Part shown: in pieces, positions 35,401 to 44,700 of the stretch
How the letters are laid out: every line of letters starts with the position of its first letter
Numbering within the stretch: the first letter of the stretch is position 1
Assembly: GCF_030063415.1 (NCBI RefSeq)
Contig: NZ_JASITA010000018.1
Coordinates: 97,991 to 161,990 of the forward strand
DNA: 64,000 nucleotides
From: Streptomyces sp. H27-C3
GTDB lineage: Bacteria > Actinomycetota > Actinomycetes > Streptomycetales > Streptomycetaceae
Reading direction: 5' to 3'
Notes under the pieces: generated by a model
The model's database searches: none
What the model was told of the DNA's origin: nothing
Seen by the model: the letters and a program-made list of their open reading frames with translations, nothing else
Program-made: the position numbers and the translations under genes

Positions 35401-35734
35401 CGCCGCCCTCAAGGAGGACAGCGCCGCCGTCTCGGGCAGCGCCTTCCTGACCGCGTTGCACCAGACCCCGCCGCAGGACCGCCCCGCCCTGGTCGAGGCG
35501 AAGGTACGGGAGCTTGCCGCCCGGGTGCTGCGCCTCGCCCCGGAACGGCTCGACCGCGCCGCCCTGTTCGACTCCCTGGGCCTCGACTCGCTGATGAGCC
35601 TCGAACTGCGCAACCGGCTGGAGGCGGCCTTCGGGCTGCGTCTGTCGCCGACCCTCCTGTGGACCTACGGAACCCTGCAGGCACTCTCCGGCGCCCTGCT
35701 CGCCCAGATCACCCCGACGGACGAGGTGCGGTAA
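29426..35734 (+). CDS. type I polyketide synthase, module 1 (KS-AT-DH-psiER-KR-ACP)
   Basis: A 2102-residue single-module synthase. KS about 11-435 with Cys176 in the unusual context DTGCSSG, plus HGTGT and KTNIGH. AT about 540-850 with Ser650 in GTSQGE and the downstream YASHS, a methylmalonyl-like signature. DH about 920-1190 with His948 and Asp1114 (HPALWDAAL). An ER-like region about 1400-1720 has LIHSPSLADGLAAVQ where active domains have a glycine-rich GGVG motif, so it is probably dead. KR about 1740-1925 has intact Ser/Tyr/Asn (YSAAN). ACP Ser2055 in LGLDSLM. There is no loading module, so the KS must take its starter directly. The set of reducing domains is of the kind used iteratively for polyenes. 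The ATG at 29426 (RBS GAGAAGG) was chosen. It corresponds to ORF4 of the neocarzilin description as I recall it. Confidence 0.93.
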   Translation: MNAHALLDPADSIAVVGMAGRFPGAPDIDSLWTLMMDRQEAIQSVPPARWDSSAQLDPQLRIPAFGGFLDDIDLFDAGFFGVSPREAAAMDPQQRLLLEVGWRAMEDAGQRVADLAGSRTGVYVATVWHDYELLRKARGARHTSHTLVGAGRDILANRLSYFMKLRGPSLAVDTGCSSGLVGLDLAARALRHGDIEAAIVGSTNLMMDPHVSVGLTHFGGLSPDGRCASFAKSANGFVRGEGVVAVYLKTLSRAHADGDRVHGVLVNTLTNNDGGGYSIVSPSQEGQEDLLRRSYRRTTVPAAALSYVEAHGTGTKRGDPTEAGALGAVLGRARPAGDPLPIGSLKTNIGHLEGSSGLAGLVKVLLSLRHRVVPPTLHAEELNPDIPFDELNLSVVREPLQLPAEGPVYLGVNSFGWGGTNAHIVVASPPPVAAEATRHQYRPTADIGLPAVVALSAQRAPLLARRAAQLSNELAVRQTDTHDVAGALAWRRDHFAHRAAFVAGDVHELRTTLDAFSGSQAEGAEAAGVVTGRATTRGRTAFIFPGQGSQWRDMGRELYRDSPLFASVVDRCAKALSPHIDWDLIDIFGNDAADADDATDADHATATSGIAETWTRRTDVLQPALWAMSLGLAELWTSSGVTPDVVLGTSQGEITAATFAGVLSYDDAALILARRGTLIADRVSGRGLMLAVDLDREAAMEAMEGFEGLVSFAAHNGPNSSVLSGDKEYILALKELLEADGTYCGLVNIDYASHSAGMEELRDDLMSALAPIQPMAGTTPVMSTVHARLVVGTELDADYWVQNLCRPIEFVTSMTELFDSGVTHVVEISPHPVISPSLEQLAATRPETPAVLTTLRREQGGVRDFAQALARSYTTGLEPFGALPHDSHFPVPGYPLERESFWPADGPRRTTGASQGFEAPLAPAPGRSGVWQGALELSLDDQPWLGDHKLYDTPVLPAAGMLVLVLNTALARTGALPRRLSGIAFRKEVTLGQDPVRFTTEWQDAPGGGGDTRLLSLSPGAAAWDVIATAHADQGQAALPAPEFPGWATALESADIEAFYSQGAERGQVYGPAFQGVQSLYSHPSLDEALGEVRLGGKLRAAARPDVLHPALWDAALQVGLALNQGREALMPTAVRAVHLLTTPPEPVERLWSHVLRNADGTLDVRLFDADHRALLVMEGLLLQPLPSNAGRDADADRLHRIRWTEIPAQPASAAPAGQWIVCGGTDAMAQTLADALSATGAQVRHLGADACTAEPLGDVSDAAGVVFVAPRSSAGADAQQRGLGHLTAVIRACSGLATLPRLTVITDRAQLAGGDEVPDPGAALYWGYGRVAQREHSELEPRLIDVDASAQDWAGACAAAILATGGADQLALRHGRQLAARITRGAVDGDAVTPLPGWRTGKQPFRIGAARHPGRTTAEFLPLVRTAPGPGEVEIEVTAGALSSADADELAVGGSLRIGRECVGRITAVGPDVSALHIGDRVVAVAAGALASHTVAVATHVLRIPERFGDAEAAALSLPTVAAWYALTEVGRLAAGETVLIHSPSLADGLAAVQIVRGQGARPVVVAAMGPKQHALLIEAGAELVLDVKDLGWPAAVREATDGRGADIVLGPQTGPAAASALELLALDGRFVEIADAGEKTTQPFPGREVPRKGISVSSVDLDGLRERKPETFARLLAAVWALAAAGRLTPLPVRTYDCLAPAGTTADLTHDHDLARLVLTGLQGVDHVAPEPMPGGRFRADASYLITGGLGALGLSLAEYLAAHGAGTLVLVGRSAPSTEAMERITTLRAQGTGVEILRCDIADRSALRQALQGLRDGGLAPLRGVVHAAGVVADATIANVTPRQIAKVLQPKVEGVRNLDAVTAQDPLDLFVMFSSAATLVGNPGQAAYSAANAYLDAFAESRRMRGLPALSVQWGPFAGIGLAAKDAQAGARLGERGLESFSVEEAWTALVRLLGQDQPVVGYVPVNTRRWFDAYPNTVSLSAWSELYAALKEDSAAVSGSAFLTALHQTPPQDRPALVEAKVRELAARVLRLAPERLDRAALFDSLGLDSLMSLELRNRLEAAFGLRLSPTLLWTYGTLQALSGALLAQITPTDEVR

Positions 35735-35790
35735 TGGCCGGCCCGACCGACCGCCCGACGCACCCCGGCCCTCTACCGCAAGGAACCCCG

Positions 35791-38700
35791 ATGGACTCGT
35801 TGGAAGCGACACTTGCCTCCGGGGGAGGCAAGCAGACCCCGCTGACCAGGGCTCTGGACACCATTCGCACACTGCGCCGGCAACTGGGCGCCGAGCAGGG
35901 CAGCCAGCCCGTCGCGGTGATCGGTGCGGGACTGCGGCTGCCCGGGGGCATCGAGGACCTCGACGGCTACTGGGCGGCGCTCGCCGAGGGCCGGGACGGG
36001 GTGCGGCCCATGCCGCACAGCCGCAAGGGCCCCTTCGCCAAGGAGTGGGAGGGCCTGCCGCAACGCGGCGGATTCCTCGACGAAGTGCTCGACTTCGACG
36101 CCGCGTTCTTCGGCATCAGCCCCCGCGAGGCCCGGCACCTGGACCCCCAGCACCGGCTCCTGCTCGAAGTGGCCTGGGAGGCCATGGAGCACGCCGGAGT
36201 GCCCTCCGACACGCTGGCCGCCGCCCGTACCGGCCTCTACCTCGGGGTCATGTGGCAGGACTACCGCGAGTGGTGCGAGGGCGAGCCGGACGCCTACTGG
36301 GCCACGGGCAACGGCCACAACTTCGCCGCGGGGCGCATCGCGTACGCACTGGGACTGACCGGACCGGCCATGACGGTCGACACGGCCTGCTCGTCCTCGC
36401 TCGTCGCCGTCCACCTCGCGGTGCAGGCCCTGCGGCGCGGGGACTGCGAGATCGCCTTCGCCGCCGGCGCCAACCTCATCATGTCCCCCCGGACCATGAA
36501 GCTGGTCCAGGAGACCCGTTCGCTGTCTCCCGACGGCCTGTGCAAGACGTTCGACGCACGGGCCAACGGATTCACCCGCGGGGAGGGCATCGGGGCCGTA
36601 CTCCTCAAGCGCCTCGACCACGCCCTGCGCGACGGCGACCAGGTGCTCGGCGTGATCCGCGGCACCGCCGTCAACCAGGACGGCCGCTCCAGCGGGTTCA
36701 CCGCCCCCAATGTGCTGGCCCAGGTGTCGCTGATCGAGACGGCCCTCGCCGACGCGGGACTTCAGCCGTCGGACGTCGGCTACGCCGAGACCCACGGCAC
36801 CGGCACCGCACTCGGCGACCCCATCGAGATGGAGGCGATCGCCACCGCACTGGGGCGGCGCAACGGCGGCGCCCCCCTCCCGGTCGGCGCCGTCAAGACC
36901 AACTTCGGCCACCTGGAAGGCATGGCGGGCATCGCCGGGCTGATCAAGGCGATGCTCTGCGTGAGCAGGCGCCAGGTCCCCCCGGTGGTGCACTTCCGCA
37001 CCCTCAACCCGCGCATCGATCTGTCCGGCACCGGCATGCTCGTGCCCGGCACCCTCCAGGACTGGTCGGCCGAATCGGGCGACTGCGCCTCCGTGAGCTC
37101 CTTCGGCATGAGCGGCACCAACGCCCACGCCATCGTCGGTCCACTGCACCCCGACGAGGTGCCCGTCGACCGGCGGGGTGAGCAGACCCCGGCCGACGTT
37201 GCCGGGTTCGAGCTCTCCGCGAAGACACCCGAAGCCCTCCGCGCCCGCGCCGCGCAGTACGCCGAGCATCTCGCCGCCATCGACCCCGCCGACTACGCGG
37301 CGTTCGCCTACACCGCCACGGCCGGCCGCTCCCGGCTGGAGGCCGGGGCCCGGATCGCGGCCGCGGACCCGGCCACCGCCGCCGCGGCGCTGCGCACGCT
37401 CGCCGCCGGTGAGCCCTCGCCGCAGATCACCCTCACCCAGGGCCGGGAAAGTGCGGGCGACGACCTCGTCGCCGCACTGCCGCGCCGCCTGCTCGACCTG
37501 CCCGCCTACCCCTGGCAGCGCCGACGCTTCGCCCCCGAGCAGCTCGCGCCCGCCCCCGCTGCCGAGACGCCGCAACTGCCCACCCACCACGCGGTGGTGT
37601 GGGAGGCCGCGCAGCCGCGCACCGCCACCCCCGGCGGCGAGCTTCTCCTCGCGGGGGACGACCAGGCGCTGCTCACCGGGCTGACCGACCGCGCCGCCGG
37701 AATCGGCCTGCGCGGTACCGTCCTGGCGCCGCACCCGGTGACGGCACTGCCGGAGGGCTGGCGACACGTCACCCTGCCCAGTGACGCCACCGACTGGGCC
37801 CGCTTCTGGGCAGCCGACACCACCTCCGGATCCACCCCGCTGCTTCTCGCCCTGCGGGCCACAGCTCTGCCGGTCGCCCAGGACGGGACACCGGCCACCG
37901 ACCCGGCCGAAGCGGGCGCCCGGCTGTGCGCGACGGTGACCACGGCGGTCGCCGCCCTCGCCGAAAGCGGCCGCGCCCACCGCGCCTTCGCCCTCACCCG
38001 CTCCGCCTGCCGCAGCAACCCCGAAGAGCAGGTCGCGGCCACCGACCACGGCCTGCTCCCGGGGCTCGCGCCGGTGCTCGGCCTCGAATTCGGCCCGGCC
38101 TGGGGCGGGATCGTCGACCTCACCGACGCACCCGCGGAACAGGAACTCGACACCCTGCTCGCCTTCGTGGCCTCCGAGGGGGCGGTCCCTGCCGACGGAA
38201 CCTCCCTGCTGGAGGACCTTGCTGCCGTCCGCGCCGACGGGCTCAAGGTCGCGCGGCTGCGGACGAGCACCGCCCCGGCCGGCACTCTCGAGGTGCGCGA
38301 GGAGGCCACGTACCTCGTGACCGGCGGTCTGGGCGGCGTCGGCCGTGAGCTGACCTCCGAACTGGTGGCCCGCGGCGCCCGGCATCTGCTGCTCATCGGC
38401 CGCAGGCCCGAGGCCGAGCTCGGCGCCCCTGCATCCGCGTTGCTGCGGGAGCTGACCGACAATGGCGTCCAGGTGGTCTATCGCGGCGGCGGCTGCGACA
38501 CCGCCGAGGCGATGGAGGCCGTGCAGGTCGCCCTCGCCGACCTGCCGCCCGTACGTGGTGTCCTTCACGCGGCGGGGACGCTGGAGCGAACTCCCGCCAA
38601 GGAAGCCGGTGTTGAGGAGTTCGCGGCTTCGCTGCGCGGCAAGTTCGCCGGAGCCTGGCTGCTGCACCAGGCCTCCCTGGACTGGGCACTCGACTTCTTC

Positions 38701-41700
38701 GTGACCGTGTCCTCGGTGTCCGCGGTGTGGGGCACCGAGCGCTGCGCCGCGTACGCGGCGGCCAACGGCGGCCTCGACGCCCTCGCCGCGCACCGTACGT
38801 CGCTCGGCCTGCCGGCCGTCAGCCTGGCCTACGGGCCGTGGGACCTCGGCGACTCGGGCATGGCCGACTCCGCGTCCCGCGACACATTCGCACGCGTCGG
38901 GGTGGGAGCCCTGAACGCCGCGGCCGGCCGGGCGGCCCTGACCGGGCAGGCCTCCGACGGCTCGGGCCACCTGATCGTCTGCCCGCTCGACCTGACCCGG
39001 TTCCTGCCGGTCATGTCCCGCATCCGGCGCCGCGGCCTGTTCGCCGGCGCCCCGACGGCGGACGGCGCCCCGGCCCAGGTGAGCGACATCCCACGGGAGC
39101 CGTCCATCGCCGCGGAGCTGACGGCCCTGCCGGAGCGCGCGCGGGCCGGCGCCGCCCGCGGCCATGTCGCCCGCATAGTCGCGGCCCAGCTCGGGCACGA
39201 CAGTGCAAAGGCCATCGGCGACGACACCGGCTTCTTCGACCTCGGTCTTGACTCCATCATGACGGTGGACCTGGTGGCCCGGCTCTCCCAGGCGTTCGGG
39301 GTCGCCGTGCTCGCCGCCGACGTCTTCAACCACCCGACCGTGGCCCGGATCGCGCAGCACCTGCTGAGCGCGGACCCGGCGCCACAGGCACTCCCCGTTG
39401 CCGCCGATACCCCGCAGTCGCACCCGGCCGCACTCACCGGCATGACGGCCCCCGCCGCCCAGAGCCCGGCCCAGGACGGCGAACGCGAACCCATCGCGAT
39501 CGTCGGCATGGCCGGCCGCTTCCCCCAGTCCGACTCGGTGGACGAACTCTGGGACCTGCTGCGCGACGGCAGCGACCCCATCGGCCCCGTCCCCGACGGC
39601 CGCTACGACAAGGCCGCCTTCCACGGCGAGGACGGCGAACCGCCCAGGATCACCACCGACCAGGGCGGCTTCCTCAACAACATCGCCCGCTTCGACGCCG
39701 CGTTCTTCGGCATCCCGGCCCGCGAGGCCGAGAACCTCGACCCCCAGCAGCGGCTGCTCCTGGAATCGGCCTGGCACGCCCTGGAGAGCGGCGGGATCTC
39801 CCCGCACTCACTCAAGCACTCCCGGACCGGAGTCTTCGTCGGCATCAGTTACGCGGACTACGCGCGGCTGCTCGCCGAGTCGGGCTCCGAGCACGTCGAC
39901 GCCTACTACAGCACCGGCACCTCGCTCAACGCGGCCGCCGGGCGACTCGCCTACAGCCTCGGCCTCAGCGGCCCCGCGATGGCCGTGGACACCGCCTGCT
40001 CCTCATCCCTGGTCGCCCTCCACCTGGGGGTCCGCTCCCTGCGCTCCGGCGAGTCCGACGCCGTACTCGTCGGAGGGGTCAACGTCATCCTCGACCCTCT
40101 GGCCTCCGTCTCGGCCAGCCGCGCCCACATGCTGTCGCCCGAAGGCCGCTGCCGTACGTTCTCCGCCGACGCCAACGGCTTCGTCCGCGCCGAGGGGTGC
40201 GGAGTCCTGGTGCTCAAGCGGCTCAGCGACGCACAGCGCGACGGCGACCAGGTGCTCGCGGTGGTCCGCGGAACCGCGGTGAACCAGGACGGCGCGTCCT
40301 CCGGGCTCACCGCGCCCAGCGGCCTGGCCCAGCAGACGCTGCTCACCGACGCACTGGCCGACGCCTCCGTCAACGGTGCGGACGTCTCGTACCTGGAGGC
40401 GCACGGTACGGGAACCTCACTCGGCGACCCGATCGAGCTCGGCGCCGCCTGGAAGGTCCTCGGGCCCGGACGCAGGCCCGGGGAACCGCTTCAGGTCGGC
40501 TCGGTGAAGAGCAACATCGGGCACTGCGAGTCCGCCGCGGGAATGGCGGCGCTCATCAAGACCATCCTGGCTTTGAGACACGATCTCATCCCGGCCAACC
40601 TCCACTTCAGCGAACCCAACCCGCATGTGGACTGGCCCGAAATGAACGTCCGGGTGGTCGCCACCCCGACCCCCTGGCGTACAGGCATCAAGCCCCGTGT
40701 GGCCGGCGTCTCCGGTTTCGGACTGACCGGCACCAACGCCCACATCGTGCTCGCCGAGGCCCCGGCCGGCAATCCCGCCGTCACAAGCGGCGAGCAGGCC
40801 GGAGCCACCCACATCCTGCCGCTGTCGGCCCCTGATTCCGAAGGTCTCGCCCGCCTCTCCGAGGCCTGGGGCGAGCGCCTGCGCGGTGCGGCCGACGAGG
40901 AGCTGGCCGGTTTGGCCGCCACCGCCACCGCGGGCCGCAGCCACTTCCCCCACCGTCAGGTGCTGCTCGGAGCGACCCGCGACAAGCTCATCACGCAGCT
41001 GGCCGCGCCGCTCCCGAAGCAGCCGGTCCGAGCGCCGCGTATCGCGTTCCTCTTCTCGGGCCAGGGCAGCCAACGCTTCGGCATGGGCCGCGACCTGTAC
41101 GAGACCGAGCCGGTCTTCCGCGACGTCTTCGACGCCTGCGACCGTGAACTCGCCCCCGCCCTGGGCGGCTCACTGGTCGAGCTGACCCTGCACGGCACCG
41201 ACCCGAACGCCATCAACGAGACGCGGGTGACCCAACCGGCTCTGTTCGCAATGGAGTTGGCCCTCGCCGCCCTGTGGGAGTCCTGGGGCGTCACCCCCGA
41301 CCTGGTGATGGGCCACAGCGTCGGCGAGGTCGCCGCCGCCGTCCACGCGGGAGTCATGGACCTCAAGACGGGACTCCTGCTGATCGCCCGGCGGGCCGAC
41401 CTCATGCAAGGCACCGAACGCGGTGCCATGCTCGCCGTCGTGGCCGCCGAGGAGCAGGTGCTCGGCTGGATCGCCGGCATGGAGCTGGACATCGCCGCGG
41501 TCAACACCCCCACCGCCACGGTGGTTTCCGGGGATCCCGCCGAGATCGACCGGCTGATGGTAAAGCTGGGTGACGAGGGCGTACGCAACATCCGACTCGG
41601 CGTCTCGCACGCCTTCCACTCCCGACTGCTCGACCCCGTACTCGATGAACTGCGCACCGCACTGCAGCCGTTGGAGTTCGGCCCGCCACAGGTGCCGCTG

Positions 41701-44700
41701 GTATCCAACCTGACCGGACAGCTCGCAGGACCCACCACCATCGACGCCGAGTACTGGGTGCGCCACGCCCGCAACCCCGTGCGCTTCCACGACGGGGCCC
41801 GGCAGTTGAGCGCCCAGGACATCGACATCTGCCTGGAGATCGGCCCCGACCGCACCCTGGTGAACCTGGTGCGCGCGGCCGGGCTCGCCCCGGACGGCGG
41901 CGTCGTGCCGTCGCTGTACCGAGGCTCCGGCGACCGCGCGGCTGTGCTCGCGGCCGTGAAAGCCCTCTACGAACAGGGCCAGAAAATCGACTGGCGGGCC
42001 GTCCAGGCGCCGCGCCGCACGGCGAGGAGCGCAGCGCCGCTCTACCCCTTCGCCGCCACCACCCACTGGCGCCCCAGCCCTGCGCAGAGCACCCCCACCG
42101 GCGTACCTGCGGTGAGTCAGGCACAGCCCAGTGCACCCGTGGGGCCGCCGTGGGGGACCGAGTTGCGCTCGCCGGCCGTCAAGGGCCGCGTGTTCGTCAC
42201 CGAGCGCAGCACCGTCTACCCTCCGCACCTCGACGACCACCGCCTCTTCGGCACCGTTCAGGTCGCAGGCGCGTCACAGACGGCCACCGTCCTGTCGGCG
42301 CTCGGCAGCGCCGGCGAACCCGTGGTGCTGGAAGACCTGCACTTCCCCCGCGCTCTTGTGCTCCACGACGGCGAGCGCTACGAACTCCAGGTCATCGAGG
42401 GTGAGGCCGACCACGGCACCCGCACGGTCAGTGTCCAGAGCCTGCTCGACCCGGAACGCGGCCAGTGGCAGGAGCACCTGACCGCCCGGCTGCCCGGCGC
42501 CGACCCGGTTGGCGACAGGATGGCGCCGGACACCGACGCGTTCATCGCCGGCGCCGACCGTCACCTCAGCGGTGAGGCCTTCTACCGCTACCTGCGCGGG
42601 ATCGGCTACCTCCTCGGCCCGTCCTTCAGCTGGGTCGGGGACGCATGGATTCGCGGAAACGAGGCGCTGATCCGGTTCGACTGGCCGCAGGAGATGAACG
42701 AGGACCCGGCGGGATACCAGATCCACCCGGGGCTGTTCGACTCCCTGCTGCAGAGTTCCGTCAGTTTCGCGGTGCACGAGGAGGACCCGGAGCCGCAGGA
42801 CCAGGAAGACGCCCTGGTGATCCCCTTCGCCGCCGCCCGGGTGTCCTTCCCGGGCCGGCCCGTCCCCGGTCGGCCCCTGTGGGGCCACGTGCATGCGGCG
42901 CTACGAGAGGTGCCTGAGGCAGGTTTCCACCAGGTGGACACCGCCGACCTGCAGATCTTCGACGAGGACGGCACGACGATCCTCGCGATGGACGGCTTCC
43001 GCTTCCGCCTTGCCTCCAAGGCGCTGCTGCAGTCGTCCCTGCGGCAGGGCACCTGGCACGCGTACAGCCTGACCTGGGCGGACCGGCCCGAGCCGGCCGC
43101 CGCGAGCGGAAGGGACCGTACGCACCACATCGCGGTCGTCGGGGCCGACACCTCGGCAGGCCGGGAGGTGTACAAAGCCGGTGAGGAGCTGGGGCACCGG
43201 ATGACGGCCCTCGCCGAGGACGACTTCGCCACCGTGGCGGCCGACCTGATCGTCGACGCCCGCTTCCACCCGGCCGCAGACGCACCGGCAGAAGCGGAGA
43301 CCGCCCTCGACGCGGCACTGACCCTCACCCGGACCCTCCAGACGGCATCCCCGGACATCCCCTACGCCGTGCTCGGCGCCGACGACCCCGCGCAGGCCCC
43401 CGTCCGCGAGACGCTCTGGGGAATGCTCGCCTCCCTGGAGGCCGAGGAAACCGACCGGCGTCTCCTGCGGGTCACCCTCGCCGCCGGATGGGACGGCGAG
43501 GGCCTGGTCGGCGCCCTGGACCGGGCACTGGGCGACGGCCTTGCCGAGCCCCGGCTCAAGGTCGGCGGTCAGGGCGTTCAGGTGGCACGGCTCGCTCCGT
43601 ACAGCGGCCACCTCGCGCCCGCCACCGCCCCGGCACACGACACCGGCGCCGCTCTGATCACCGGCGGGCTCGGGGCACTCGGCCTCAGCTCGGCGGCGAT
43701 GCTCGCCCGACAGGGCTGCCCCGCGATCACCCTGATGGCACGGTCGGCCCCGGACCCGCAGACCCAGCAGATCATCGACGAACTCGTCGCCACCGGCACC
43801 CGCGTGAGCATCGTCCAAGGCGATGTCACCGACCCAGCGGACTGCGCGCGGGCCGTCGCCGAGGCCGGCTCCCACGCATCGCTGCGTACGGTCCTGCACC
43901 TGGCGGGAACCACCGACGACCGGGCCTTCATCCGCGTGGACCGCCCGGCCCTCGAACGGGTCTTCGCGGCCAAGGCCCTGGGCGCGACCCGACTCGCAGC
44001 GGCCCTGCGTGGCCACACCCTGGACGCCTTCGTGCTGTTCTCCTCGGCCTCCAGCGTGCTCGGCTCGGCCGGGCAGGCCAACTACGCAGCCGCCAACGGC
44101 TTTCTGTCCGGCCTGGCCGACACTCTGCGCGCCGAGGGGATCCCGGCCACCAGCATCGCCTGGGGCCCGTGGATTCCGCAGGCCAGGGGCGGGCTGGCAG
44201 CCGCCGAGGCCGTACGCCGTGCCGCGGACAGGCTCGGAATCGGCTCGCTCACCGACGAGTCGGCGCAGCCGCTGCTGCTAACGGCCCTCACCGACGGCCC
44301 CGCGAGGCTGGTGGCGGTCGATGTGACCGCCGACCGGTTCACCGCACAACTCGGGGACCACCCCCGTGCGGCCCTGCTCACGGATCTCGCGGACACCGCG
44401 GGCCGGACCGGCAAGGCGGCGCAGCCGGGCGGGCGGCCGCGCGGCTGGCTCAAGAGGAGCGGCGGAGGCCTCGACGCCCTGAGCGCACAGGCCCGCAGCG
44501 ACGCACTCCAGCAGTTCATCCGGGATGCCACCGCCGAGACGCTCGGCGCCCCGGAGCCGGTCGACAACGAGATCACCTTCGGTGACATGGGCCTCGACTC
44601 GATCATGGTGATCGATCTGCGGACCCGGCTCTCCCACGCCCTGGGGATCGACCTCCTGGCCACCGTCGCACTCGACCACCCGACCATCCCGCGGATCGCG

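Noticed and set aside
35176..35790. Long upstream extension of the second PKS gene
   Set aside because: It overlaps the KR-ACP end of the first PKS gene in another frame; a normal docking helix begins at 35791.
30506..35872. An uninterrupted 1788-codon frame on the minus strand opposite PKS module 1
   Set aside because: It is the antisense shadow of the PKS gene caused by high GC third positions; its amino-acid makeup is Arg/Gly/Val-rich and without domains.
35773..39807. A 1344-codon minus-strand frame opposite PKS module 2
   Set aside because: Same antisense effect; KS, KR and ACP motifs are on the plus strand.
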